Shown here one piece after another: positions 33,921 through 45,784 of a DNA stretch of 64,000 nt. This DNA comes from Chrysopilus asiliformis. Lineage: Eukaryota; Arthropoda; Insecta; Diptera; Rhagionidae. A program made the position numbers and the translations under genes. The DNA lies in assembly GCA_964034945.1 (NCBI GenBank), contig OZ035961.1, positions 42,374,184 through 42,438,183 of the forward strand, read 5' to 3'. A model generated the notes under the pieces. The model saw only the letters and a list, made by a program, of their open reading frames with translations, was not told where the DNA came from and did not search any database. Each line of letters opens with the position of its first letter. Positions within the stretch are counted from its first letter, which is position 1.

Positions 33921-35176
33921 ATAGGTCTGCAAAAACAAAAAATAATATAACAAAAATATTATATTATTTTTGTGGATGTTTTCACATCCAATTTCCCCCC
34001 AATAGGTCAGGCATGTTTAAAATGTAAATTAGATTTTTGCGAACATACGTGTAAAAAACAATTTAAGGAAGAATTAAATACAATCAGTCCTCTAACACCG
34101 CGTCTTGATTAACAATTTTTCATCCGAAGAAATATCTCACCACAATGAGATTTTTTTGACAGCTGGGCCGAAAATCTCTTGAAATTTAGTATACTCAAAA
34201 TGCCGATGAAAAGAAAACACATAGTCGCCGCTCTCGCAATTAATGCAATACGTGAAATTGAAAAGGCTGAAAAAGAAGAACAGACGAAAAGAAAAACCTC
34301 TTAATGTTATATATTCTCTTCCAAAGCTTTTTGTATCGTATTTTGTAAAAATTAGTTATTTTCGCAATTACTTGTCGGGAGAATTTGGATTCCGCCATCT
34401 TGAATTGTGAAATTCCAAGAAATTTTGCTATTGCAAGATTTCAAGAAATTTCTCTCTGGGATTTTTCCCCTCCATCAACTCGAGCTCTGATTGGTCAATC
34501 AAAAATCTCTGCGATGAAAAATCCCAGGTCAAGACGCGGTGTAACTCGAAATCCCTGTAATTCGAATTTTCCTCTAAATCAAATTTTTTAACCTTTTATT
34601 GCGCTCCCTTCAGTTTGTTTTAAAAAATTCTAAAAACGAATAAATATACATATATGTACATTGTACATGTATTTAAAGAAAGTTGTTTCAATTTCTCTAA
34701 CTCAAAATTCCTCTAACTCGAAACGATTTTGATAGCAGCAGACAATTCGACTTAGAGGACTTTAACAGTATATAAAAAAATTCCAACATTTTTGCCTTTT
34801 ACCGTAAATTGATATCTCGGACCGGCGCCAATTACGGAGTTTTGTCCCAGCGCCGTTCTCCCTTGACATAGCTCTGTTGAAAATCATTTCTCTTTCTAAT
34901 CGAAGCCTGTAATTTAAATGTCGAATGTATCCTTAAAATGAAAATCTCCATTATTTAAAATTACTTTTTAAAATTTATTTCTGATACTTTATAAAACAAA
35001 GGTAAAAACTTCAAGTAACATGATTACGCGTTTTTTTTATTATTTTTATAAAGGTATGCATTGAACGACTTTTTTATTATAATTACAAGTAATTATTCAA
35101 TTGTCAATCCCAAATGTAATATTATCGCTAGGGAAATGTTAAAATAATAAGAAAAAATCTAGATGTATTTAGCAGT
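33921..35176. other. Intergenic DNA 3' of Bx42
   Basis: Contains a strong short hairpin at about 33940-33975 (AATAATATAACAAAAATATT region) and scattered AGTCCTCTA-type words at 34085 and 34755 in inverted orientation, which may be ends of a decayed element. No gene. Confidence 0.35.
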
Positions 35177-37083
35177 TTAGTCTCTTCTTCGTTTTTTATC
35201 ACTACTGCGATCCTTATCCCCCCGGTCGTCGCCCTTGTCGTCCCTTCGTTTCGGGGCTTTCTTGGCCATGTTCAAGAACTGATCCAGACCAAATGGATCC
35301 TCTTCCTTCTCAAATTGTACTGGACCCGAACGAGTATTCTGTCCAGAGCGATCGGTGCCACTGAACTCCTTGTCGGGCACAAAGCGATTCGTGTTGACGA
35401 TTTTATCTAAATCAGCGCCATAAGCATCGTTGTCGATTTGCTTGCTAGGACGATACAGATGGGTGCCCAGTGAACCTCCATCACGCCACGGTTTATCGTA
35501 TACGTTATATGCTTCGTCATCCCCGTACCCAGAATCCATTCCTTTCGTGGTGTTGAACAGTCTTTGATCGAATAAGGTTTCTCCACCGGTATTCGTCTTT
35601 GCTGGCATTCCGAGGGCAATTTGTTCAGAGATATCACGCTCTCGCTCGCGTTGCAGTTTCGATCGTTTATCTGGAGCTGCCCGCGAAAGGTTCCTATCAC
35701 GCACTCTTTCACGATGTCGTTCGGCACGTAACTCGTCTCTCTCTCGGGTCTCAGCACTAGTTCCGGCTTCCTCGGGCAAACGAAGTCCGGCACGCTCTTC
35801 ACGTGCACGTTGTGCCATTTGCCTTAGCATGTCCTCTTTTTTCTCCTTCTCCTTCTGCGCCAGCTTCTTCTCAAGTTGAGCACGGGCTTCGACGGCTTCT
35901 CTGGCCTTTCGATCTGCTATGTACAAAGCTTCAGCCATCTTAGCGAATTTCTCGTTAATGTGAACCTGTTGCAAACCCCGACCATCAGCCGCCAATCGCT
36001 TGTCGAGTGGGATTGTGTATCCTTTAGCGTTTTTCCAATTTGAGATGCACGGAGGAATTTTCCATTCTTTCTGTTCCTTTACGGTGACTTTACGTGAAGG
36101 CGAGTGTAGAACGGGAGCTGGAGGTGAGGGTGGCCCTCGAGGAATTTTCTTGTTAATCCTAAATTTAGGCGGCTCCATTGGATCGACTTGTGCCTCAACC
36201 ATGCGAATTACTCTTTGCTTTGCGCCCGAGTTGAAGGCGTCACCTTGCTGCGAAGGAGTATATCGAATATATTGTGCTGGGGCAGCTTTTTCCGCGTGAC
36301 GAACTGGCATAGCGGCCGCTATCTTCTGACTAGTAAGTTTCTCTAGTGCGCGACGTGTTGCTTCCGTAGTGTCTATAATAGTTTCTTCGTCGGGTTTTTG
36401 CAGCTCTTCGGCGTCTTCAGATAAGACTTCAGCAGGTAGAAGTTGATTTATATTGGAATACACAATTTTATCTTTTCCATGACCTTGTCTTGCTATAGCA
36501 TCATACTTAATCTTTCCACTCTGATCTAATTGTATGGCCACTGCATTTGATTTCTTTCCAGTATTCCCTGGTGCACCCATACCTAGCGAAAACTGAAACA
36601 TTAAATCGAAATTTTGTAAGAAATAGAAAGGCACCTAGTGGATATTGAGCCACATGAATCTCCGGGAAAGCCCCACCATCTCCGAAATCAGCTTCATTCC
36701 TGGGTATCCAACCTCGTCTTTGCCTAGAAGAAAAAGATGGTAATTAATCTTCAATTTTTTTTCAATCCCCAGAATAGTTTCTTCGTATTCCCATTAAATG
36801 TACATCCAAATATTAAAAATATCTACGCATTTATGTTTGAAATAATCAATATTATTTGGCACTTTGGCGAGTCAATAGATTTATGTAGAAATATGAAAAA
36901 CACATGCCCTGAAGCATTGAAAAATTAACAATAATTTATTGGAACTTACGTGTAAGGGGGTGCAGCCACTTTTGCACTGACCAAGGCTCCCATTGCTGGG
37001 GCCCCTTTCGCTGCAGTTCGTCGCTCATCCTCACGATCCCACACCGAATTTGTTGGCGCGGGTAAAATGCTTGAAAGAGACAT
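35177..37083 (-). CDS. Bx42: Bx42 / SNW1 (SKIP) splicing and transcription co-factor
   Basis: Three exons on the minus strand: 37083-36950, 36723-36635, 36582-35177. Junctions are in phase and encode 542 residues, near the usual 530-550. The protein starts MSLSSILPAPTNSVWDRED. It contains the SNW hallmark CISNWKNAKGYTIPLDKRLA at about residues 230-250, the preceding ARQGHGKDKIVYSNI and AAAMPVRHAEKAAPAQYIRY blocks, NLSRAAPDKRSKLQR, GMDSGYGDDEAYNVYD and a Lys/Arg-rich tail KKRRRD. SNW1/Bx42 is a spliceosome (Prp8/activated complex) component in the nucleus and a co-regulator of ecdysone-receptor and Notch target genes. The start is the first ATG, with the conserved N-terminal block after it. 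Introns are short (53 and 226 bp). No defects are seen. Confidence 0.97.
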
Positions 37084-38099
37084 TGCAAAAGTGCTTCAAT
37101 TTTGCTTCTCCTTGCCAATAAACTGAGATAAAAATTCACTGAAACGCAGAACAATGTCAAAAACTCACGACCATTTGCAACGAACAGTGGGCCACAGTCT
37201 GATCGATCACAGTAAAAGATTAGGTAGTGGGATAAATTTATTGCCCACTGTAAAGCTTTCAGGGTGTTCGAATTAGACTGTTTGGGAATTTAGCTGTTCA
37301 AAATAGAGAACCTGTAATCTAGAGAGTGTCCAATAAATGTTTAAAAAAATTCAGAAAGCAAACTCTATACATTAGGTGTATTCATCCTGATAATATATAT
37401 ATTATAATAGTAATTCCTATCAGGCAAAATTTATTCAACATCTAAATATTCAGCGTTCAGTATTAAGTATTCTTCTTCTGTTTTCATTTTATCGCGACTT
37501 TACTTTGAGGAGTTCGAGGTTTTGGGTGAAGTTGAAATGACAATTATCAAAGGCACTTTTAGCCTTGTGACAAATATTTACTCAGCGGAAGCATTCATCC
37601 TTCCAATTTTGCTTAGACTCAGCTGAACTGAACCACGAAGGAATAGAAGAGACAGATGAACACTGCACTATAGTTTTTGTGGCAGTTAGGCTTCAAACAA
37701 AACCCAAAATTTCCGTGGCTTCCTAGTTCAATGTATTAGTGTGTCTTTGTCGTGTGCATACTCTGCGCGTAGAAACGAATTCTTCTCTGACATCACGCAA
37801 CATTTGCTCATACTGACATTAGTCGAAAGATCGGCAGAAAATACGATAACAACAAAAGAAAGCAAAACAACGTTTGCCATCTGCCTCTCTCTCGCCCACA
37901 ACTATTTTTTTATTCTTTTCTGCCCGTGATTCATTAATCTATCCTCCATCCACCAGCGTCGCGTTCATTACTAGTGAGTACAAAATCATAACAGAACTTG
38001 AACTTTTTCAAGAATTTTAACTGCCCGTCGCTTTGTTGCTAAACTAGTTTCCTCTTCCCTCCACCCGCGATTGAAAATAATGAGATGAGAGTTTATAGC
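37084..38099. other. Upstream region of Bx42
   Basis: The promoter of Bx42 should lie just right of 37083. I see no clear TATA box at a fixed distance. Nothing else is recognised up to the MITE at 38100. Confidence 0.35.
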
Positions 38100-38968
38100 T
38101 AGAACCTGAATCGTACGTCGATGCGTCCGTCATGCGTCCGTCCGGTTGACAGTTTTATGCGGTGACAGTTGGGTACGGCAACGAATCTGGAGTTAACTCA
38201 TTGTTTTGCACTTCTTCTATTAGTTTATCGTCGAAACAATTACTTTAAATTTGTTCCATACTTAAATTGCTTAAATCGTAAACAAACTTTTTTGCGAAAT
38301 GACATTTCCGTGCGTTGCCGCATGTAAAAGTAGAAAGTCGATCTACTCTATGCGGTTGCCGCATCGGAAAACGTATTATTAGGGGAGTACTCATAGTGCC
38401 TGTCTACACCAGGATGCACTTTGAGGCGGCACGTCATTCGTGAGGGTGAGGGACGCAGTGGGGAGGGAAACCAAAAAGAGCGAACGAAGTTTAGATTCAC
38501 TTAAAATTATCGGTCGCAAACCGGTTTGTGTCTCGTTTTGCTTTTATTGGTCATTTCGTTGTTTGCTGTGGAGTCGTGCGCATCTGAAAATTCGGAGTTT
38601 TCTTCTACAGATTGGCACAAAAATAGAGCCATTGCTGATGAAGCATATAATAAACTTGTTACTGCAATTATTATATGATCCATATATAATCCATATTTTC
38701 ATTAAAATTAACAAATTTCACTGCAATCATTTTACAACTGAGTTAAATTTTGAGGTTATTTTCATCTCAATGTTTTAACGTCAAAAAGGCGAAAGATTTT
38801 AGCGAATGAAAAAGGCGAACCGTGTGCACACGGCAACAAAATGAGGAAAGACGTGCCGCCTCAAAGTGAATCCTAGTGTAATCACACGCATAGCAGCCCG
38901 TTGATTTTACTCGAACTGTCAACGTGACGGACGCATGACGGACGCATCGACGCACGATTCAGGTTCTA
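38100..38968. repeat. MITE family A, copy 3, split by another MITE
   Basis: Left part 38100-38396 and right part 38889-38968 reconstitute copy 2 when the inserted element is removed. Outer ends are TAGAACCTGAATCG and CGATTCAGGTTCTA-like. AGC lies outside both ends. Confidence 0.85.
38397..38888. mobile_element. MITE family G inserted in MITE A
   Basis: 492 bp bounded by imperfect inverted repeats, with CACTTTGAGGCGGCAC near the left and GTGCCGCCTCAAAGTG near the right and looser pairing outward (CTACACCAGGAT / ATCCTAGTGTAA). CATAG occurs on both sides and only once in the unoccupied copy of MITE A at 20324-20695, so it is a 5-bp target duplication. The ORF inside (38440-38778) has no recognisable domain. 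Confidence 0.82.
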
Positions 38969-39160
38969 GCTTATCTCTTTTATTACATCTGGCTCTCTAA
39001 AATCTAGGTTCTCTAGTTAAATAATCTATAATTTGCATGAAATATCAACTGACTGTCTAGTGATTGACACATGGAAATTATCTGTCAAAGTTTTTCGTTT
39101 TCGTGGTAGTTTCTCAGCCTTTGTCAATTGTAGCCGGAAATTGCAGAAGTTTGCCTGAAG

Positions 39161-40719
39161 ATGCAGCCGGAACTGACAGAAAGGATTCTACAATATCTGG
39201 AAAGACATGACGCGGTAGATACTCTGGACTTAGTGCCAATTTTCAATGAAGATCACCAAAAGATTGTCGGAGCATTGAAGAGTATTCAGGCTAGCGGCGA
39301 TTTAATTAGTGCTGAGCAAACATCTCGTAAAACCTGGGAACTATCGGATGAAGGGAAGGAAGTAGTTAAGAATGGGAGCCACGAAGCAGTGGTTTATGCC
39401 TCAGTTCCCGAAAAAGGCATTCCACAACCTGAGTTGATGAAGACTTCCGCAAATGCCAAAGTCGGCTTTAGTAAAGCAATGTCCAATGGCTGGATATACG
39501 TCGATAAATCTGGTAAGCCTCCTCTCATCAAAAAGAAGGTAGACACTATCCAAGATCTCGTCCAAGACCACCTGATTGAGTTGTCGCGAGGAAAGGGAAC
39601 CAGCATTCCAGATAACGTTAAAAACGACTACAAAAAGAGGAAACTCTTACAGGAAAATGTGACGAAGAGCTTTATTTTAAGCAAAGGACCTGAGTTTTCG
39701 ACAAGTCTAGCGAAATTAGAAACTGATTTAACTGTCGATATGCTCGCAAGTGGCCTTTGGAAAAATCTTAAATTCAAGGCGTACAACTTCGATGCTCAAG
39801 GGACCCAATTACCACGGGGCAATTTACATCCTTTGCTTAAGGTTCGCTCCGAGTTTCGGCAGATATTCCTTGAAATGGGCTTCTCTGAGATGCCAACGAA
39901 TAACTTCATTGAATCGTCATTCTGGAACTTTGACGCTCTGTTCCAGCCACAACAGCATCCAGCGAGAGATGCCCACGACACTTTTTTCCTTACTCAGCCT
40001 TCGAAAAGCTATAAATTTCCCCAGAAATATCTGGAACAAGTGAAGACAGTCCACTCGAGCGGAGGCTATGGTTCGCAGGGCTACGGCTATGATTGGAAAT
40101 TGGAGGACGCTCAGAAGAACTTGTTGCGAACCCACACTACTGCTAACAGCGCTCGAATGCTTTATAAACTCGCTAATCAAGAGGGAGGATTCAAACCAGT
40201 GAAATATTTCAGCATTGACAAGGTTTTCCGAAATGAAACTTTAGATGCAACACATTTGGCCGAATTTCACCAAGTCGAAGGTGTTATTGCGGATGTTGGT
40301 TTAACGTTGGGTGATTTAATTGGTACGCTATATGAATTCTTTAGGAAACTTGGAATCACGCAATTAGATTTCAAGCCAGCTTATAACCCATACACTGAAC
40401 CAAGTATGGAAATATTCTGCTTTCATCCTGGTTTAAATAAGTGGATTGAGGTAAAATTCACAATTTATAAAAACGTTCAAAATGCAATAGAATTCTGTTT
40501 TTTTTTAATTTATTTTAGGTTGGAAACTCGGGATGTTTCAGGCCTGAAATGCTCCTCCCGATGGGAACGCCATCTAATGTTAATGTGATTGCATGGGGAT
40601 TATCTCTAGAGCGTCCAACTATGATCAAGTATGGAATTAATAATATCCGTGACTTAGTTGGACCGAAAGTTGATTTGAAAATGGTTGAGGACGGAGGAAT
40701 ATGTCGATTAGATAAGTAG
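39161..40719 (+). CDS. alpha-PheRS: Phenylalanine--tRNA ligase alpha subunit (cytosolic)
   Basis: Two exons, 39161-40450 and 40519-40719 (TAG), joined in phase across a 68-bp GT-AG intron, give 496 residues, close to the roughly 500-aa animal FARSA. The subunit forms the alpha2beta2 enzyme that charges tRNA-Phe in the cytoplasm. N-terminal winged-helix region: [20 protein letters not shown]. Catalytic class II motif 2 is in [19 protein letters not shown]. Motif 3 is in exon 2 ([20 protein letters not shown]). Other conserved blocks are [34 protein letters not shown] and [15 protein letters not shown]. The first ATG after the leader matches the family's N-terminus. No sign of damage. It is 2.1 kb from Bx42, divergently arranged. 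Confidence 0.98.
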
Positions 40720-41723
40720 AAGAAATTAATAAATATAAATCGATATTACAAAGAACAAAATCTGTTTTAGTCAAAGACTTGAACTCGGTTTTAGCCAAGA
40801 ACTTTTTGATGGGACTATTAACTGTTGTATAATTTCGATCATTACAATTTTTTGTAGAAAGGGTTTACAGGTTCAGATCTATAGAAGGAATTAAACCATT
40901 TATGTTATTTTCATGATTTTGGTAAGTCTTAAACAAAGAAGAGAGGCTTTAAACGTTTGTATTTGATATCAAATGAGGCTATTAGAGCAAGAGTGGCCCA
41001 ACCCACATGCCGAAATCGTGAATTTTTTTGTGTTTGAATCACTATTGCGAGTGAATTTTTAGATAGAAATGTTTGGATGCATAAAAGAACATTTCAACAT
41101 AGAGTAATAAAGTCCACACAATTTTTTTTTCCAATAATTTACAGTCAATAATAGTACAAAAGTGGAAAAGCTTCCAAAACTCGATTATGTGGCTTGGGCC
41201 ACTTTCGCTCTCAACGCCTCAAATCATCTGGCTAACTTTTTCAGAAATTTCGATAAATTTTAGGTATTGAGAAAAGCAGAATTTTACAACTGATTTGGAT
41301 CTTTACTTCTATGGTTTCACAACCTAGATATTAATTTCTTTCTTATACGAAGTATAATACAGTGTTGTATTTATGAAAAATAATGACCTCTTAATTTGGC
41401 CTAAAAACATTTCCCGAGCACTCCGAGTCGATTGGAGTCCTTTTTGAATAAAAAAAGTCGTTAAAAAGTCTCCGGTAGATAATCTATTTGTCGCTAGCCA
41501 CTAAATACATTTTTTGGTCACAGCGAAAGTCAAATGTCGCCAAATCTAGCGACGAAGTCGCTAAATTGGCAACACTGGTTGAACAGATAACCGATTAAAT
41601 TTTTCATTGCATATGAATTTTCGCTAAAAATAACTTCATATACAGATCTTCTTACAATGGGTCTTCCTACAAATCGTCAATAAATTCTAAATCGCAAATT
41701 AAAATCGCTTTCATCCTCAAATA
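40720..41723. other. 3' flank of alpha-PheRS; family D scrap
   Basis: Mostly unrecognised AT-rich DNA. AATAAA lies at 40729-40734, just after the stop, and is a plausible polyadenylation signal. At 41338-41440 a fragment of repeat family D is present (GAAGTATAATACAGTGTTGT, CATTTCCCGAGCACTCC). Confidence 0.45.
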
Positions 41724-42713
41724 CAGTAGAACACGCTTAAATGCACATCGAATTTCACAGAATTTTATGTGCATTTATACGTGTTTTGCATTTATCCGTA
41801 GCACGCATAAATACACATTAATGTGCAATTATGATAGTCAAAGATAAACATGCAACTTTAATATTCCTGTAATAAACATTTAAATTCAACAAGGCCACAC
41901 AAAAACAAAGAATCTAATTGAGAATTCATTTTATCAAATAAACATAAGAAAAGCTATAATTGCCAATCTGGCAAATATTGAAAACCCGTATGGTGATTTC
42001 AGTGAACGGCGAACAGTTGTATCAAAATTCCACTTTGAAGTCAAACTTTTCAACAAGATTTTTTTAAATTTATTCCAATCGGATTTTGATGTATGGGAGT
42101 TTTATGTAGAATCATATCCTAAATAATTTTTGTTCTTGCACGTTTTTGAGATATTCGCAAAAAACGTTTTCGTCGGTATAATCTTTAATGGTCCATTTTT
42201 GCCCATTAACGAACTTAGCCTTTCATTTTACGAAAAACGAATCTGCGTAAAATTTTAAGTCTCTAGCTCAATCCGTGCGCCTGCCAAACACTGGTGTAAT
42301 TCATTTTGGTGTGTGATAACAAATGGTAAGGCAAATTTAATATACCCTTTGGTTTCACCATACGGGTATAAAAATAACAAAAATCACATTTCATTTTATA
42401 AAATAACAATAAAAAACAATACGCGAAGTAAAACAATAAAGTGAAGTAAAGCAGTTTAGGGGTCTGCAAAAGTTTTTTGGTGTAATTATATTTCATTTTT
42501 GCACATGTGCATTTAAGCGTGTAAAATTTCATGTAATTTATACTTTTGCGGATGTGAAAATGGTTGCATTTAAGCAAGTATTGCAATTAAGCGTGTTTCA
42601 TTTATCCGTGTATATTTATATGAAAAATGCTTGAAAATCCTCTAGGCACAAATTTTGCGTGCAATTACACGAGTTTTGCATTTAGGCGTGTTGCAATTAA
42701 GCGTGTTCTACTG
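41724..42713. mobile_element. MITE family E, copy 2, split by a family B repeat
   Basis: Ends CAGTAGAACACGCTTAAATG and GCAATTAAGCGTGTTCTACTG-like, flanked by TA. Compared with copy 1 it is interrupted at 41943-42369 by a family-B element. The remaining sequence follows copy 1 closely. Confidence 0.82.
41943..42369 (+). repeat. Repeat family B, copy 6, nested in MITE E
   Basis: Starts CATAAGAAAAGCTATAATTG and ends CACCATACGGGTAT. Deletions have removed the CAGA microsatellite and GGGGTACCCC block. The A-rich AAA/ATAAA on both sides is compatible with a short target duplication in an A-rich site. Confidence 0.8.
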
Positions 42714-44972
42714 TACAAGAAAATGAAAACATGAAACGAAACGAAAATCAAACAAAGTAAAATCCCTCAATCGCCTTTTCGCTGCGTTGTTTATTTCTGT
42801 TGTTTCTTTGTGCCACACCAAAGATGTCTTCTTCCCACTCATTTCATTATGCATAACTAACTACAACTACAGCATACGAGATCAAGTGCCATAACTGTCA
42901 GCTCTTGCAGATTGGGTACAATTTTTCATGTCCTTATGTTGTTTGCACTTGAAATATCTTAGTATCAATCTATGCTATAACATATTTATCAAAAATCAAA
43001 ATGGCGGCTCATAGACGTTGTTAGAGGACAGAGTTGAGAAAATTATTTAGATCGTGTGCGACTCACAGTTATATGCGCACATTAGTTTCAAACACAAAAT
43101 TAGACAGAAAATTTCTTAAAAGCACATGACTTTCTTATACCAAAAAAAACATGGGATATCTCTAGTGTGGGAAAAGATATTGTTTTACGGTAAAAGGCAA
43201 AAATGATGAGAGTTGTATTATCATTCCAACTTTTTATAAAAAAGAACCGTAAGTTTTCAGAGAAATCAGAAAATAAAAAAGGCATAATTTTCAGATATTA
43301 ATTCCAATATCTCGAGAACAAATACAGATAACGGCTAACTGTCAAAAGGAAGTTGTGAAAAATAATATTAACTTTCTTTACATATCACTACGAAAAAACC
43401 GATCGTTTCTGGAGAATATCGCCAAAAACTGAAACTATCGACAACAAGGGATCATATTGTTAATTTTTATCGTGCTTTCGACAAAAAGGGATCATATTGT
43501 TAATTTTTATCTTGATTTACTTCGAAAACACGTGTTTTTCGATAGTCTTATATATCACCAAAGTTGAAGGCAATTCGTACACTTTTTTCTTTTACTAAAC
43601 TTCCGTATTTCCAACCGTTATCAAGATATTTCCCTTTACTTTCAATAATTTAGTTTATGGCGACTTCATATCTAGTCCAAATTTTAATAACAGTTTGATA
43701 TACGGAATTCCAGTGAAAGACAAAAGTGTTGGAAATTTTACTGTATTCAACTTTAATCATACATAAAAGTTCAACTTTTATCATACAAACGAATTTTTTT
43801 TTAAGATTTTCTCGAAAACGTTAAGTCGTATTGAAAAATTTATGAAGATGAAATGTGTTTAGAATAGGATTTTACATAACTCATCCATACATTAAAATCC
43901 AATCAGACCACTCGTTCTTTCTCCCATACAAATGATTTTTATTTTCTGTCCTCATATAGAAAATTTGACGATTGGCCCTGGAAATTGTAGCTTTTCTTAT
44001 GTTTTTTAAAAGAAACAATTGATTTAATTTTTTGTTTTATTAAAATTTGCTTTCATAATCACTAACTTTTCAAAATTGCGAATTACTGTCAACATTGCCA
44101 AAGTCCAAGAAACTTTCATTTGGCTGTACGACAATATTTTCAGCTCTAAGATACTATCTGGTTGGATAGCTCAAGTGTATGTCAACAACAGATTTTTTTG
44201 AAACATTGTTTATGCTTGCTGTAAACAGTTGCATTTTCCTTTAATATGTTTAGAAAATTGGTATTTGCCAGTAAATTTAATGTATGACTGGCACATTTAA
44301 CACGTTAATCGCCATGTGACACTAACAGGTTCTTTATAAATATCCGACAGACGTGATTTCACAAATGTTCGACGCTAAGCACAAATTAATTTTATCATTT
44401 GAAACCATGGCTTAGTAATAAAGAAACTTAAAAATCTCTTGGTTTTCTAAGAAAAAATAAATAAAATAAACTTGGTTATATAATGCTATATTGTTAAACA
44501 AAAAAATACATTTAAATAATTTACATTATGATAAAAAAAATTATATTTATTTATTATGTTGCCCAAAACAATCTAAGCAAAAGAGATGCTGTTTGCAGTC
44601 CAAACAATAAGTTGAAACTTTTATTCCTTTTCTCCTCGTCGCTTTTCCACCACTTTTTTCCTGTTTCTTTTATTTGGGCGTAATACTATGTACAGACCGA
44701 TGAAAAATTACGTAATCTTGCGAATGATTTAGATCAGGGGCCATCAAAGTAACTGTCGCTACCTTTACAATCAAAATTTATAACCACTACAAATAAAAAT
44801 ACAGTTCAATGAAACACAACCTTCCACGGCAATGACATGACATGAACTGATTTAAAATTAAATGCGTCATGCTCATGCTAATAATGCCACGATTCCAACT
44901 CAAAGCACGATTCGTTTTATTCCTGCGATCCGAAGCCGTACACACAAGCATTACAGCACACAATAAAAGGTC
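42714..44972. other. Intergenic DNA with family-D-like sequence and a short tandem duplication
   Basis: At 43440-43522 the unit GGGATCATATTGTTAATTTT occurs twice in tandem with diverged flanks. Between 43130 and 43800 are scattered family-D-like words (CGTTATCAAGATATT, AAAGACAAAAGTGTTGGAAA). No supported gene. Confidence 0.35.
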
Positions 44973-44984
44973 GATTATAGCAAT

Positions 44985-45264
44985 CACGGCATAGAGAGAA
45001 ACAAGGTATGCTGTAAACTCAAATCTGACATTTCGTTGCTACGTCACTTGTGCCGATTAGTTCGTCAAGTGCAGAAGGAATTTGGTATTCTGGATGGTTT
45101 TTTTAAAATTTGTGCGATTTAAATTAAATATTTGTAAATTAGTGGACTGATTGCATTAAATAGTGATCAATAAACATAGAAATTAATTAAAAAAAGTCGG
45201 CACAAATGACGTCACACCTGGCTATCAAAAGTTTACAGCATACCTTGTTTGTCTCTATGCCGTG
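44985..45264. mobile_element. MITE family F, copy 2, in the P-element terminus
   Basis: 280 bp, ends CACGGCATAGAGAGAAACAA and complement. ATAGCAAT is duplicated exactly at 44977-44984 and 45265-45272. Removing it and one duplication restores the P-element terminus CAATGATAAAAG joined to its GATTATAG flank. Confidence 0.92.
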
Positions 45265-45396
45265 ATAGCAATGATAAAAGAACTATAGATAAATCACGAA
45301 CCCAGTGTCTCGTGCACTCGCGGTAGACAAAAAAGCAACACTATAGAAAACGAAGAGTTTCGGAAATCAGACGAAATGGTAATCCCTTTTACTCCT

Positions 45397-45468
45397 TCAC
45401 ATCTAAATGAATTTCACGAATGAGACATAAAAAACTGTCTCATTCGTGAAATTCATTTAGATGTGAAG
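45397..45468. repeat. 31-bp perfect hairpin in the P-element left arm
   Basis: CACATCTAAATGAATTTCAC... pairs with its complement around an 8-nt loop (TAAAAAAC). The right arm has a single copy of the same word near 50960-50990, so one half was duplicated and inverted in the left arm only. Confidence 0.8.
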
Positions 45469-45676
45469 ATTCGTGCAGGGTCGATCAAAAGCAATTTCAC
45501 TTGATACCAAAAACACCCAGCAGATTCCATTGATACCCCTGCACAAGAATTCTGTTAAATAACACACACACCATGAAAATACGCCAGCGTAATGTTTACA
45601 TTTTCATAGAACGTTGGAACGGGGCGGCATTGTGAGATTTTTTAACACTATTTTTATTATAATATAATTCACTGAA

Positions 45677-45784
45677 ATGCCCCGAAACGAGTTTTTGAAA
45701 TGTTTAGTTAGGGAATGTTCCGCAGATTCCACTAAAACCCCGGAAAGAACATATTTTAGGCTTCCATCGTCCCTGGAAAAATAA
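45677..45784 (+). pseudogene. Inverted duplicate of the P-transposase THAP exon 1
   Basis: The plus-strand frame starts MPRNEFLKCLVRECSADSTK and ends LPSSLEK followed by TAA. It is a diverged copy of the transposase first exon at 50695-50592 (CLVKEC, RTFFRLPSSLE). The splice donor GGTAACG of the true exon is replaced by AATAACA, so it cannot splice as the original does and terminates after 35 residues. It keeps the C-x4-C pair of THAP only. Confidence 0.88.

Noticed and set aside
35407..35808. 133-codon frame within Bx42
   Set aside because: Shadow of the Bx42 exon in another frame.
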